Source: Herbidospora solisilvae
GTDB taxonomy: Bacteria > Actinomycetota > Actinomycetes > Streptosporangiales > Streptosporangiaceae
Length of the DNA stretch: 64,000 nt
Assembly (NCBI RefSeq): GCF_009901565.1
Contig: NZ_WXEW01000007.1
Coordinates: 434,001 to 498,000, forward strand
Reading direction: 5' to 3'
Every line of letters begins with the position of its first letter. Position 1 is the first letter of the stretch. The notes under the pieces are model-generated. The model ran no database searches, had not been told where the DNA came from, and saw nothing but the letters and a program-made list of their open reading frames with translations. Shown here in pieces: positions 45,260 through 53,721 of this stretch. The position numbers and the translations under genes were made by a program.

Positions 45260-45868
45260 CTACTTCGACGACGGTGACATCGCGGCGATCACCTGACGGG
45301 GAAGGCGGAGTGTGCGCGGGGACGAGACCTCCCAGACCGTCGCCGCGCACAGCAGGGCCGTCACCCCCGCCGCCGTCAGTTCCCGCACGCCCACCCCCGT
45401 CAGGTTCGTGTGGGAGGCGTGGCTGTCGGCGAGCAGCCAGATCGTCGTCAGGCCGGCCACCCACCACGCGGTCAGCAGCACCAGCCAGCGCGCCCGTGAC
45501 CCGTTGGCGCGTTCCCGCCAGGCCTGGTCGGCGAGCAGGACGGGCGCCACCAGGTTCACCAGCGGGACCAGCCACGCCGCCGTCGCGGTCAGCCTCCGGA
45601 CGCCGGCCGCCGACGCGAGCCAGCTCAGGTAGGCCGCCGCCGCGAACACGGTCGTCACGACCAGGGCCATCACCAGGACGGCGAAGACGGTCACGTCGCC
45701 GATGACCGCTTCGGCTCCCGGGGCCTTCGGGTCGCCGCCGAAGGCGGCGATCTGCAGGGCGAGGTCCTGGCCGCGGAGTTCCTCGAAGGCCACCAAAGCC
45801 GCGAGGGAGATGATCTGGCTGGTCAGCGCGGCATAAACCCCGAACGCGGATCTCTGTGGCATGCGCAC
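45260..45868 (-). CDS. DUF4328-like multipass membrane protein
   Basis: 202-aa protein with five or so transmembrane helices (about 8-28, 60-85, 93-115, 128-145, 164-180) and the AAYLSWLASAAGVRRL, then VPLVNLVAPVLLADQAW pattern seen in DUF4328 proteins. GTG 45868 follows GGGGGAGAG. Convergent with the DUF3037 gene. Function unknown. Confidence 0.65.
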   Translation of the reverse strand: MRMPQRSAFGVYAALTSQIISLAALVAFEELRGQDLALQIAAFGGDPKAPGAEAVIGDVTVFAVLVMALVVTTVFAAAAYLSWLASAAGVRRLTATAAWLVPLVNLVAPVLLADQAWRERANGSRARWLVLLTAWWVAGLTTIWLLADSHASHTNLTGVGVRELTAAGVTALLCAATVWEVSSPRTLRLPRQVIAAMSPSSK

Positions 45869-45930
45869 GGAACTCTCCCCCCGGTGTTACCTGACCCCTT
45901 CGTTTCCAGGGAGAACCTCCGCTAATCCGG

Positions 45931-46569
45931 TCAACTCACGACACCGGACTCCCACGCCCACGCGGCGACCTCGACGCGGTTCCGCAGGCCCAGTTTGGTC
46001 TGGACGCTGGCCATGTGGGTCTTGACCGTCGACAACGAGACGAACAGCTCGGCGGCGACCTCCTGGTTGGTCTTCCCGCGGGCGACCAGCCGCACCACGT
46101 CGAGCTCCCGGTCGGTGAGCGATTCGGGCGGGCTGACCGGCTGGCGTGGACGGGAGAGGTGGGCGAGGAGCCGTACCGTCACCGAGGGGGAGACCAGCGC
46201 GTCGCCCGCCGCCGCGGCGCGGACCGCCTCGATGAGCAGGGCGGGTCCGCTGTCCTTCAGCAGGAAGCCGCAGGCTCCGGCCCGCAGCGCGCCGTAGACG
46301 TAGTCGTCGAGGTCGAACGTGGTCACGATGACCACACGGAGAGGGTCGGGCACGCCCGGACCGGCCAGCAGGCGGGTGACCTCGATGCCGTCGAGCTTGG
46401 GCATGCGGATGTCGAGCAGGCACACGTCGGGGCGCAACCGCCGGGCCTCCGCGACGGCCGCCGCGCCGTCGGCCACGGTCGCCACCACCTCGATGTCGGG
46501 CTGCGCGTCGAGGATCATGCGGAAACCCGTGCGGACGAGCTCCTGGTCGTCGGCTATCAGCACCTTCAC
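45931..46569 (-). CDS. NarL/LuxR-type two-component response regulator
   Basis: 212-aa regulator. Receiver domain VKVLIADDQELVRTGFRMIL with phosphoacceptor Asp in DVCLLDIRMPKLDG, switch Thr in VVIVTTFD and Lys in GFLLKDSGP; LuxR HTH LTDRELDVVRLVARGKTNQEVAAELFVSLSTVKTHMASVQTKLGLRNR. GTG 46569 begins exactly at the receiver fold. No histidine kinase gene is adjacent. Divergent from a sigma factor gene, 52 nt apart. Confidence 0.92.
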   Translation of the reverse strand: MKVLIADDQELVRTGFRMILDAQPDIEVVATVADGAAAVAEARRLRPDVCLLDIRMPKLDGIEVTRLLAGPGVPDPLRVVIVTTFDLDDYVYGALRAGACGFLLKDSGPALLIEAVRAAAAGDALVSPSVTVRLLAHLSRPRQPVSPPESLTDRELDVVRLVARGKTNQEVAAELFVSLSTVKTHMASVQTKLGLRNRVEVAAWAWESGVVS

Positions 46570-46621
46570 GCCCGAAATGATGTCATGTGTAATCCGGGCT
46601 CCACTGGCGGGACTACTGGGT

Positions 46622-47116
46622 GTGGACGATCCAGAGACACGATTCACCGACCTCTACGACCGGCACTACCGGGCCGTCCTCGGGTACGCCCTGCTGCGCG
46701 CCGAGCGGGCCGCGGCCGAGGACGTGGCAGGGGAGACCTTCCTGATCGCCTGGCGGCGGCTCGCCGACCTGCCGCCGGAGCCGCTGCCGTGGCTGCTCGG
46801 GGTGGCCAGGAACCTGCTCCGCAAACAGCGCGACTCGGGCATCCGGGCCGAACGGCTGCTCGCCTACCTGCCGGCCCGCGACGCCCCCGACGTCGCAGAC
46901 CAGGTCACCGAACGCGAGGCGGCGCTCATCGTGCTCGCCGCGATGGCGGAGGCCGACGCCGAGGCGCTGATCCTCACCAGTTGGTACGGCCTGACGCCCC
47001 GCGAGGCCGCGAAGATCGCCGGTTGCGCCACCGGCACGTTCACCGTCCGCCTGCACCGTGCGCGCCGCCGCCTCACCGAGGCCCTGCGCCCCCGAACCCT
47101 CCAGGAGCAATCATGA
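46622..47116 (+). CDS. RNA polymerase ECF sigma factor
   Basis: 164-aa group IV sigma factor. Region 2: RFTDLYDRHYRAVLGYALLRAERAAAEDVAGETFLIAWRRL; region 4: ALILTSWYGLTPREAAKIAGCATGTFTVRLHRARRRLTEAL. The start is GTG 46622 (VDDPETRF). It overlaps the CU044_5270 family gene by ATGA, the usual pairing for this sigma group. Confidence 0.88.
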   Translation: MDDPETRFTDLYDRHYRAVLGYALLRAERAAAEDVAGETFLIAWRRLADLPPEPLPWLLGVARNLLRKQRDSGIRAERLLAYLPARDAPDVADQVTEREAALIVLAAMAEADAEALILTSWYGLTPREAAKIAGCATGTFTVRLHRARRRLTEALRPRTLQEQS

Positions 47117-48090
47117 TCGACGACCTCGTGCGGAGCCTGCGGCCCGACGACGTGACCGAGGAGTCCTACCAGGCCAGACGTGCCGACGACCTGAGAAAGG
47201 CGTTCGCCGTGCGGCCCGAGCGCAGGCGCCGGACCCCGCTGCTCGCGGCGTCGGGCCTGCTCGCGGCGGCGGCGGCCGCGTTCGTGGTGTTCGCGCCGTC
47301 GACGACGGTGGCCCACCGGCCGGCTCCGGTCCCGGTGGACACGCCCGTGCTGACCGCGCGCAGCGTCCTGCTGGCGGGGGCCGAGACGCTGGAGAGGGCG
47401 CCGGCCGAGACCGGGACGTACTGGCACGAGAAGGTCCGCACCTTCACCTCGCCCCTGGACGGCGTGGTCGTCGCCTCGACCGGCGAGACCTGGTATGACG
47501 GCCGCGACGGGAAGATCGGCGCTACCCGCGACGTGCAGACCACCTTCGCCGACGAGCGGGCCGAGAAGGCCTGGCGCGCGAAGGGCAGGCCCGGCCTTCC
47601 GAAGACCGGCGCGGCGCGCTCGTTCACGGGCCTGGTGCTGGCCGTGGGGATCGGCACGAAGCAGGTCCGGCAGGACGACGTGAAGAAGCTCCCCGCCGAC
47701 CGCGCCGCCCTCCAGAAGTGGCTCGACGAGGCCCGCCCGTCCGGCCAGGACGCGGGGTCGTTCACCTTCGCCGCCGCCCGCCACATCCTGACCTCGCCCG
47801 CCTCCAACACGACCCGCGCCACCCTCCTGCGCATCCTGGCCGACCAGCGTGGTCTCCGCCTGGATGAGAACGCGACGGACCCGATCGGCAGGCCGGGCCT
47901 GTCGATCACCGACGCGACGGGCGACCACACGCTCGTGGTCGACCCGGCGACGGCGAAGCTCCTGGCCTACGTCTACAACGGCGAGGACGAGCAGCCGGTC
48001 GACACCCCGCCGGGCACGATGATGATCCCGGCCCAGAAGGGCACCGCCTACGCCTACCTGGAGACGGGCTGGGCCGACCTGCCCCGTTAG
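47113..48090 (+). CDS. CU044_5270 family membrane-anchored protein
   Basis: 325-aa protein coupled to the sigma gene. Residues 1-35 are cytoplasmic (MIDDLVRSLRPDDVTEESYQ), one transmembrane helix covers about 42-62, and the rest is outside: ETGTYWHEKVRTFTSP, GETWYDGRDGKIGATRD and LVVDPATAKLLAYVYNG. Probably an anti-sigma or sensor partner, inferred from pairing and topology. Its TAG stop overlaps the reverse TAA of the next gene. Confidence 0.8.
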   Translation: MIDDLVRSLRPDDVTEESYQARRADDLRKAFAVRPERRRRTPLLAASGLLAAAAAAFVVFAPSTTVAHRPAPVPVDTPVLTARSVLLAGAETLERAPAETGTYWHEKVRTFTSPLDGVVVASTGETWYDGRDGKIGATRDVQTTFADERAEKAWRAKGRPGLPKTGAARSFTGLVLAVGIGTKQVRQDDVKKLPADRAALQKWLDEARPSGQDAGSFTFAAARHILTSPASNTTRATLLRILADQRGLRLDENATDPIGRPGLSITDATGDHTLVVDPATAKLLAYVYNGEDEQPVDTPPGTMMIPAQKGTAYAYLETGWADLPR

Positions 48091-49079
48091 CCGACGATCT
48101 CGCGGATCGTCCGCAGATCGTCCTCATCTCGGGGGCCCATGACGAGCAGAGACGTCACCGGGCTGTCGCGCCACGGTGCCAGGCGTTCCCTGATCCGGCC
48201 CGGCGGGCCGATCAGGGAGATGCCGTCGGCGAGGTCGTCGGGGATGGCGGCGAAGGCCTCGTCGCGGCGTCCGTCGAGGAAGAGGCCCTGGATGCGGGCG
48301 GCCTCCTCGGCGAACCCCATGCGGCCGATGATGTCGGCGTGGAAGTTCCGCTTGGACGATCCCATGCCGCCGATGTAGAGGCTCAGCATCATCTTGACCA
48401 CGTCGAGCCCGGCCCTGACGTCGTCGGTGATCAAGGTCATGACCATGGCGGCGACGTCGAAGTCCGTCGCGCGGTCGGCGAGCGCCTCCCCGTACATGGA
48501 CTCGATTTGGGACGGGACGGCGAACAGCGGCAGCCAGCCCTGCCCGATCTCGGCGGCCAGCGCGACGTTCTTCGGGCCCTCGGCGCCCAGGTAGACCGGG
48601 ATGTCGGGGCGCAGCGGGTGGGTGATCAGCTTCAGCGGCTTGCCCTGGGGGAGCGGCAGCGGGTAGTGCGGCCCGTCGTTTGTAACAGGTTCCTGCCGTC
48701 GCCAGATCTTGCGCATGATCTCGACGTACTCGCGGGTGCGGGCCAGCGGGCGGGCGAACGGGACGCCGTACCAGCCCTCGACCACCTGGGGGCCCGACGC
48801 CCCGATCCCGAGCAGCAGCCGCCCGCCGGTGAGGTGGTCGAGCGTCATCGCGGTCATCGCGGTGGCGGCGGGAGTACGGGCGCTGAGCTGCACGACCGAG
48901 GTGCCCAGCTTGATGCGGGAGGTGCGGGCGCCATACCAGGCCAGGGGGGTGAAGGCGTCGCTGCCGTAGGCCTCGGCCGTCCACACCGAGTCGTAGCCGA
49001 GCCGTTCGGCGGCCTGCACGAGAGCGGTGGCGTCGGAGGGGGAGCGCTGCCAGTAACCGAGGTTCAGACCCAGCTTCAT
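48087..49079 (-). CDS. LLM-class F420-dependent oxidoreductase
   Basis: 330-aa luciferase-like TIM barrel. MKLGLNLGYW, LGYDSVWTAEAYGSDAFTPLAW, IKLGTSVVQLSARTPAATAMTAMTLD, RLLLGIGASGPQVVEGWYG, PVYLGAEGPKNVALAAEIGQGWLP and the C-terminal GISLIGPPGRIRERL are typical of the Rv3520c-like F420 group. Substrate unknown. It lies 9 nt beyond the FadR-type regulator on the same strand. Confidence 0.88.
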   Translation of the reverse strand: MKLGLNLGYWQRSPSDATALVQAAERLGYDSVWTAEAYGSDAFTPLAWYGARTSRIKLGTSVVQLSARTPAATAMTAMTLDHLTGGRLLLGIGASGPQVVEGWYGVPFARPLARTREYVEIMRKIWRRQEPVTNDGPHYPLPLPQGKPLKLITHPLRPDIPVYLGAEGPKNVALAAEIGQGWLPLFAVPSQIESMYGEALADRATDFDVAAMVMTLITDDVRAGLDVVKMMLSLYIGGMGSSKRNFHADIIGRMGFAEEAARIQGLFLDGRRDEAFAAIPDDLADGISLIGPPGRIRERLAPWRDSPVTSLLVMGPRDEDDLRTIREIVG

Positions 49080-49088
49080 ACCGCGAAA

Positions 49089-49760
49089 CTAGAACACGTT
49101 ATGACTCGGCGATAGCCCAGGATAGGCGCGGGCCAGGTGGGCGGTCACCGCCTCGACCGCCTCGGCGGCGTCGCCCGCCTCGATCGCCCGGTGGATGCGC
49201 CGGTGGTCGGCCTGGAGGTCGCCCGTGTGACCCAGTCTCCGCACCGCCTCGACCGCGTTCGACACCAGCGCGTCGCGCAGCGCCCGCAACACGGCCGACA
49301 GCAGCCGGTTGCCCGCCGCGTCGGTGAGGGCCACGTGGAAGGCGATGTCGTGGGTCACGAACTCCTCGGGCGAGGTGGCGGCGTCCATCGCCGACAGGGC
49401 CTCGGTCATCGCGGCGGGCGCGGCGGTCACCCGTGCGGCCGACCAGCGTTCGATCATCAGCCGGGTGTCGAGGACCTCGCGCGCCGACATCGTCGTCAGC
49501 CCCAGGTTCAGCCGCAGCAGGTCGGCCAGCGTCCCGTCGGGCCGCGAGATGAGCACGGCCCCCGCGTCGGGACCCCGCCCGACCTGCGACGACACCACGC
49601 CGAGTGTTTCGAGCACCCGCAGCGCCTCGCGTACCGACGAGCGGCTCACCCGCAGTTGCTCGGCCAGTTGCCGTTCGCCGGGCAGCCGGTCGCCGACCGT
49701 CAGACCGTCGGCCGCGATCCGCTGTTCGATCTGGGCGAGAACCGTCTCGAAGGTCCGCAC
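49089..49760 (-). CDS. FadR-family GntR regulator, probable lactate-utilisation repressor
   Basis: 223-aa regulator. Winged HTH GDRLPGERQLAEQLRVSRSSVREALRVLETLGVV (about 30-65) and an FCD all-helical effector domain with metal-type residues (LDTRLMIERWSAARVTA, EEFVTHDIAFHVALTDAAGNRLL, DHRRIHRAIEAGDAAEAVEAV). The start is GTG 49760 behind GGAAGG. It is divergent from lutABC across a double TGGTCTGACCA operator, so autoregulation and lut control by lactate are expected. Confidence 0.9.
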   Translation of the reverse strand: MRTFETVLAQIEQRIAADGLTVGDRLPGERQLAEQLRVSRSSVREALRVLETLGVVSSQVGRGPDAGAVLISRPDGTLADLLRLNLGLTTMSAREVLDTRLMIERWSAARVTAAPAAMTEALSAMDAATSPEEFVTHDIAFHVALTDAAGNRLLSAVLRALRDALVSNAVEAVRRLGHTGDLQADHRRIHRAIEAGDAAEAVEAVTAHLARAYPGLSPSHNVF

Positions 49761-49786
49761 CGTGTTCCTTCCGCCGGAAAGGTGTA

Positions 49787-49812
49787 TGGTCTGACCATAT
49801 TTGGTCTGACCA
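49787..49812. promoter_or_regulatory. Double operator TGGTCTGACCA for the FadR/LldR-type regulator
   Basis: Two identical copies at 49787-49797 and 49802-49812 match the FadR-subfamily consensus TNGTNNNACNA. Centres are 15 bp apart, and the outer bases (GTAT...ATAC) make the whole 32-bp block nearly palindromic. It lies between the regulator start (49760) and lutA (49830), the second copy ending 17 nt before the lutA GTG. Confidence 0.88.
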
Positions 49813-49829
49813 TACCTGCGGGAGTCCCG

Positions 49830-50534
49830 GTGCGGGTCGCGCTCTTCATCACCTGTGTCAACGACACACTCTTCCCCGGCACGGGGAAGGCGGCCGTGGA
49901 GCTGCTGCGGCGGCTCGGGGTCGAGGTCGACTTCCCCCTCGCCCAGACGTGCTGCGGCCAGATGCACCTGAACACCGGCTACCGCGACGAGGCGGTCAGA
50001 CTGGCCGATCGGTTCACGGCCACGTTCGCCGGTTATGACGCCGTCGTCGCGCCGAGCGGCTCGTGCGCCGCGATGGTCCGCGAGCAGTACCCCCACCTCG
50101 GCATCGAGAACATTCCGAAGGTGTACGACCTGTCGGAGTTCCTGGTCGACGTCCTGGGCGTCACCGACGTGGGCGCCTACTTCCCGCACAAGGTCACCTA
50201 CCACCCGACCTGCCACTCCCTGCGCGGCCTGAAGGTCGGCGACAAGCCGTTCCGGCTGCTGGAGAACGTCAGGGGCCTGGAGCTGGTCCCGCTGCCGGGC
50301 GCCGAGGAGTGCTGCGGCTTCGGGGGCACCTTCGCCGTCAAGAACCGCGACGTCAGCGCGGCGATGTGCGCCGACAAGATCGGCAACGTGATGAAGACCG
50401 GCGCCGAGGTGCTCTGCGCCGCCGACAACTCGTGCCTGCTGCACATCGGCGGCACGCTCAAGCGCCAGAAGTCGGGGGTACGCGTGCTCCACCTCGCCGA
50501 GATCCTCGCGTCGACCGAGGAGAACGCCGGATGA
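49830..50534 (+). CDS. lutA: Lactate utilisation protein LutA ((Fe-S)-binding)
   Basis: CCG-domain protein of the LutABC L-lactate dehydrogenase complex. 234 aa with two cysteine-rich CCG motifs (QTCCGQMHLNTGYRDEA and EECCGFGGTFAVKN) and upstream Cys residues in FITCVNDTLFPGTG and YHPTCHSLRGL. GTG 49830 follows GGAG. It overlaps lutB by ATGA. Confidence 0.93.
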   Translation: MRVALFITCVNDTLFPGTGKAAVELLRRLGVEVDFPLAQTCCGQMHLNTGYRDEAVRLADRFTATFAGYDAVVAPSGSCAAMVREQYPHLGIENIPKVYDLSEFLVDVLGVTDVGAYFPHKVTYHPTCHSLRGLKVGDKPFRLLENVRGLELVPLPGAEECCGFGGTFAVKNRDVSAAMCADKIGNVMKTGAEVLCAADNSCLLHIGGTLKRQKSGVRVLHLAEILASTEENAG

Positions 50535-51979
50535 GCGGCGTCTTCGTCGGCATGCCCGCGTTCCCGAAGAACGCCGCCAAGGCCGTGCAGAACAGCCAGC
50601 TCAGGTTCAACCTGCGCAAGGCCACCCACACGATCCGGGGCAAGCGCGCCGCCGTGGTGGGCGAGCTCGACGACTGGGCCGAGCTCCGCCAGGCCGGCAA
50701 GACCATCAAGGACCACACGCTGCGCAACCTCGACCGCTACCTGGTCGAGCTGGAGGAGAAGGTCACCGCGGCCGGGGGCGTCGTCCACTGGGCCCGCGAC
50801 GCGGCCGAGGCCAACCGGATCGTCGCCCGCCTGGTCAAGGACACCGGCGAGACCGAGGTCGTGAAGGTCAAGTCGATGGCCACCATGGAGATCGGCCTCA
50901 ACGAGGCGCTCGCCGAAGAGGGCATCGAGGCGTTCGAGACCGACCTCGCCGAGCTGATCGTGCAGCTCGGCGACGACTTCCCGTCCCACATCCTGGTCCC
51001 GGCGATCCACCGCAACCGGGCCGAGATCCGCGAGCTCTTCCTCAAGAAGATGGCCGGGGCCCCGAAGGACCTGACCGACGAGCCGCGCGCCCTCGCCGAG
51101 GCGGCCCGGCTCTACCTGCGCAAGCGCTTCCTGGAGGCCAAGGTCGCCATCTCGGGGGCCAACTTCATGATCGCCGAGACCGGCACGCTGGTGGTGCTGG
51201 AGTCGGAGGGCAACGGGCGAATGTGCCTCACGCTGCCCAAGACCCTGATCAGCGTGGTCGGCATCGAGAAGCTGCTGCCCACGTGGCAGGACCTGGAGGT
51301 GTTCCTCCAGCTGTTGCCGCGCAGCTCCACGGGGGAGCGCATGAACCCGTACACCTCGATGTGGACCGGCGCGACGGAAGGCCAGGAGTTCCATCTCGTG
51401 CTGCTCGACAACGGGCGCACCTCGGTGCTGGCCGACAAGGTGGGGCGCCAGGCGCTGCGGTGCATCCGCTGCTCGGCCTGCCTGAACGTCTGCCCGGTCT
51501 ACGAGCGGGCCGGCGGGCACGCCTACGGCTCGGTCTATCCGGGGCCGATCGGGGCCATCCTGACGCCGCAGCTCAGAGGCATGGACAGCGAGCTCGACCG
51601 GTCGCTGCCCTACGCGTCGTCGCTCTGCGGCGCCTGTTACGAGGTCTGCCCGGTCGCCATCGACATCCCGTCGGTGCTGGTCGACCTGCGCGCGAAGGCG
51701 CGGCACCCCCGTACCGAGAGAGCGGGCATGGCCGCCGCCGGGTGGGTCTTCGAGCGGTCGAAGCGGCTGGCCAAGGCGCAGCGGTTCGGCGGCCGGATGC
51801 GCAGGCTGGTGCCCAAGCGGCTGCCCGGCCCGCTGTCGGCCTGGACCGACACCCGCGACATGCCGGAGATCCCCGCCGAGTCGTTCCGCGACTGGTGGAT
51901 CAGAGAGGGAGGCACGGCCGGCCGAAGGCCGGCCGTGCCTCCCGATGGGAATCTGCCTCAGGAAAGCAGGAAGTCATGA
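50531..51979 (+). CDS. lutB: Lactate utilisation iron-sulphur protein LutB
   Basis: 482-aa LUD-domain protein with two 4Fe-4S motifs (CIRCSACLNVCPVYERAGG and CGACYEVCPVAIDIP). The N-terminal LUD domain shows KATHTIRGKRAAVV, VKVKSMATMEIGLNEAL and ISGANFMIAETGTLVVLESEGN. The tail after FRDWWIREGG is encoded by a perfect 17-bp hairpin (51907-51943) and is probably not conserved. Overlaps lutC by ATGA. Confidence 0.93.
   Translation: MSGVFVGMPAFPKNAAKAVQNSQLRFNLRKATHTIRGKRAAVVGELDDWAELRQAGKTIKDHTLRNLDRYLVELEEKVTAAGGVVHWARDAAEANRIVARLVKDTGETEVVKVKSMATMEIGLNEALAEEGIEAFETDLAELIVQLGDDFPSHILVPAIHRNRAEIRELFLKKMAGAPKDLTDEPRALAEAARLYLRKRFLEAKVAISGANFMIAETGTLVVLESEGNGRMCLTLPKTLISVVGIEKLLPTWQDLEVFLQLLPRSSTGERMNPYTSMWTGATEGQEFHLVLLDNGRTSVLADKVGRQALRCIRCSACLNVCPVYERAGGHAYGSVYPGPIGAILTPQLRGMDSELDRSLPYASSLCGACYEVCPVAIDIPSVLVDLRAKARHPRTERAGMAAAGWVFERSKRLAKAQRFGGRMRRLVPKRLPGPLSAWTDTRDMPEIPAESFRDWWIREGGTAGRRPAVPPDGNLPQESRKS
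51907..51943 (+). other. Perfect hairpin inside the 3' end of lutB
   Basis: 17-bp stem GGGAGGCACGGCCGGCC / GGCCGGCCGTGCCTCCC with a GAA loop, 33 nt before lutC. There is no T-run after it. It resembles an intrinsic terminator but lies inside coding sequence and inside the operon; it could be an attenuator, mRNA-processing site or insertion. Confidence 0.7.
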
Positions 51980-52542
51980 GTGGGGCGGCACGCGAGGTCA
52001 TCCTGCGGCGCATCCGGTCGGCCGTCGAAGGCGCGCCCGAGGCCGAGATCGTGCGCGGCTACCGGGGCGCGACCGGCGAACCGGGCGACGTGGAGCTGTT
52101 CGCCGAACGGGTGCGCGACTACAAGGCGATCGTGCACGTCGTGCCGCGCGCCGAGGTGGCCTCGACCCTGGCCCGGATCACCGAGGGCAGGGTGCTGGCC
52201 GTTCCGGCAGGGTTTCCTTCCGATATGTACGCCCCCTCGGAGGGCGAACCCGACGGAGTGGTCTCCACCTGCGCCGTCGCCATCGCGGAGACCGGCACGA
52301 TCGTCCTCGACGCCGGGCCCGGCCAGGGCACCCGCGCGCAGACCCTCATCCCCGACTACCACCTGTGCGTGGTGCGCGACGACCAGATCGTGCCGAACGT
52401 GCCCGACGCGATCGCCCGCCTCGACGCCACCCGGCCGCTCACGTGGATCAGCGGCCCCTCGGCCACGAGCGACATCGAGCTGAACCGGGTCGAGGGCGTG
52501 CACGGGCCGCGCACGCTCGAGGTCGTCATCGCCATCGGGTAG
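51976..52542 (+). CDS. lutC: Lactate utilisation protein LutC
   Basis: 188-aa LUD-family subunit. N-terminal helix REVILRRIRSAVEG, FAERVRDYKAIVHVV, and the conserved CAVAIAETGTIVLDAGPGQGTRAQTLIPDYHLCVVRDDQIV and WISGPSATSDIELNRVEGVHGPRTLEVVI. Completes the lutABC complex that oxidises L-lactate to pyruvate. Confidence 0.93.
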   Translation: MSGAAREVILRRIRSAVEGAPEAEIVRGYRGATGEPGDVELFAERVRDYKAIVHVVPRAEVASTLARITEGRVLAVPAGFPSDMYAPSEGEPDGVVSTCAVAIAETGTIVLDAGPGQGTRAQTLIPDYHLCVVRDDQIVPNVPDAIARLDATRPLTWISGPSATSDIELNRVEGVHGPRTLEVVIAIG

Positions 52543-52558
52543 TCGTACGGTATTGGGC

Positions 52559-53635
52559 GTGTTCGACGAGCGCCTGTCCATCGCCACCGACCGGCTCGTC
52601 CTGCGGAACTTCCGCCCCTCCGACCACGACCAGGTCCGGGCGATCGTGCAGGACGGCGCCCACCCGACCGCGCTGCCGCCGGGAGCCCCCGGCTACGCGG
52701 GCGGGATCGTGTCGTGGCTCGTCAACGGCGTCCACGAACTGCGCCGGTCGGGCCAGGGCATCCACCTGGCGATCGAGCGCCACGGCCGCATCGTCGGGGC
52801 GATCAGCCTGTTCAAGACCCATTGGGGCGCCGGCACGACCGAGGTCGGCTACGGCGTGCACCCCGATCACCGGGGCAACGGCTACGCCCCCGAGGCCCTC
52901 GGCGGGCTGGCCGCCTGGGCGCTCGGCCCGGCCCGGCTGCGGCGGGTCGAACTGCGCGCCATCGCGGGCAACGCCGCCTCGATCCGGGTCGCCGAGAAGG
53001 CCGGGTTCACCCGCGAGGGCCTGCTGCGCGGCGCCGGGTTCGAAGACGACGGGCCCCATGACGTGGTCGTGTTCGGCCTGCTGCGCGGCGACCGGCCGGG
53101 CGGCTTCCCCTCCCGGCTGGCGGGCGACCGGCTGGAGTTGCGGCCGTTCGCCAAACGCGACGCGTTCGACGTGCTGGCCGCCGTGCGCGACGACCCCGAG
53201 ATCGTGCGCTGGATGCCGTGGGCGGTCGACTACACGCTGGAGAAGGCGCTCGACTGGACCACCCGCCAGGCCCACACCGACCGGCGGCAGACCGTGACCT
53301 ACGCCCTCGAACCGGTCGAGGGCGGGCGGCTGGCCGGTGCGGTGTCGGTGGTTCGGGCCGACCGTGAACGCGGCGACGCCGAGATCGGCTACTGGATCTC
53401 GCCGTGGGCGCGGCGGCAGGGATACGCCGTCGAGGCGGTCCGTACCCTCACCGCGTTCCTGTTCGCCCAGGGGTACGCGCGGGTCCAGTTGATGATCGCC
53501 GTGGGCAACACGGCGAGCCGGAAAGTGGCCGAGAAGGCCGGTTTCGCCGAGGAAGGCGTTCTCCGCGGAGCCATCCCGATTCCGGGCGGCAGGGCCGACA
53601 CGGTGGTTTACGGTCTCTTGATCGGTGAGCTCTGA
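52559..53635 (+). CDS. Tandem GNAT acetyltransferase
   Basis: 358-aa protein with two RimJ/RimL-type GNAT domains. The first (about 8-175) has the acetyl-CoA motif VHPDHRGNGYAPEAL and ENAASIRVAEKAGFTREG-like sequence (GNAASIRVAEKAGF). The second (about 190-355) has ISPWARRQGYAVEA and VGNTASRKVAEKAGFAEEG. Both look complete. The start is GTG 52559, or TTG 52553, without a strong ribosome site. Acceptor unknown. Confidence 0.85.
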   Translation: MFDERLSIATDRLVLRNFRPSDHDQVRAIVQDGAHPTALPPGAPGYAGGIVSWLVNGVHELRRSGQGIHLAIERHGRIVGAISLFKTHWGAGTTEVGYGVHPDHRGNGYAPEALGGLAAWALGPARLRRVELRAIAGNAASIRVAEKAGFTREGLLRGAGFEDDGPHDVVVFGLLRGDRPGGFPSRLAGDRLELRPFAKRDAFDVLAAVRDDPEIVRWMPWAVDYTLEKALDWTTRQAHTDRRQTVTYALEPVEGGRLAGAVSVVRADRERGDAEIGYWISPWARRQGYAVEAVRTLTAFLFAQGYARVQLMIAVGNTASRKVAEKAGFAEEGVLRGAIPIPGGRADTVVYGLLIGEL

Positions 53636-53721
53636 GCTGGGCAAACCTAGGAAGAATGCCCCATTGCACGACAAGCTCGGCTATCTTTGCGGAGCAGGTC
53701 AAGCCAGGGGAGATCGTTGAG

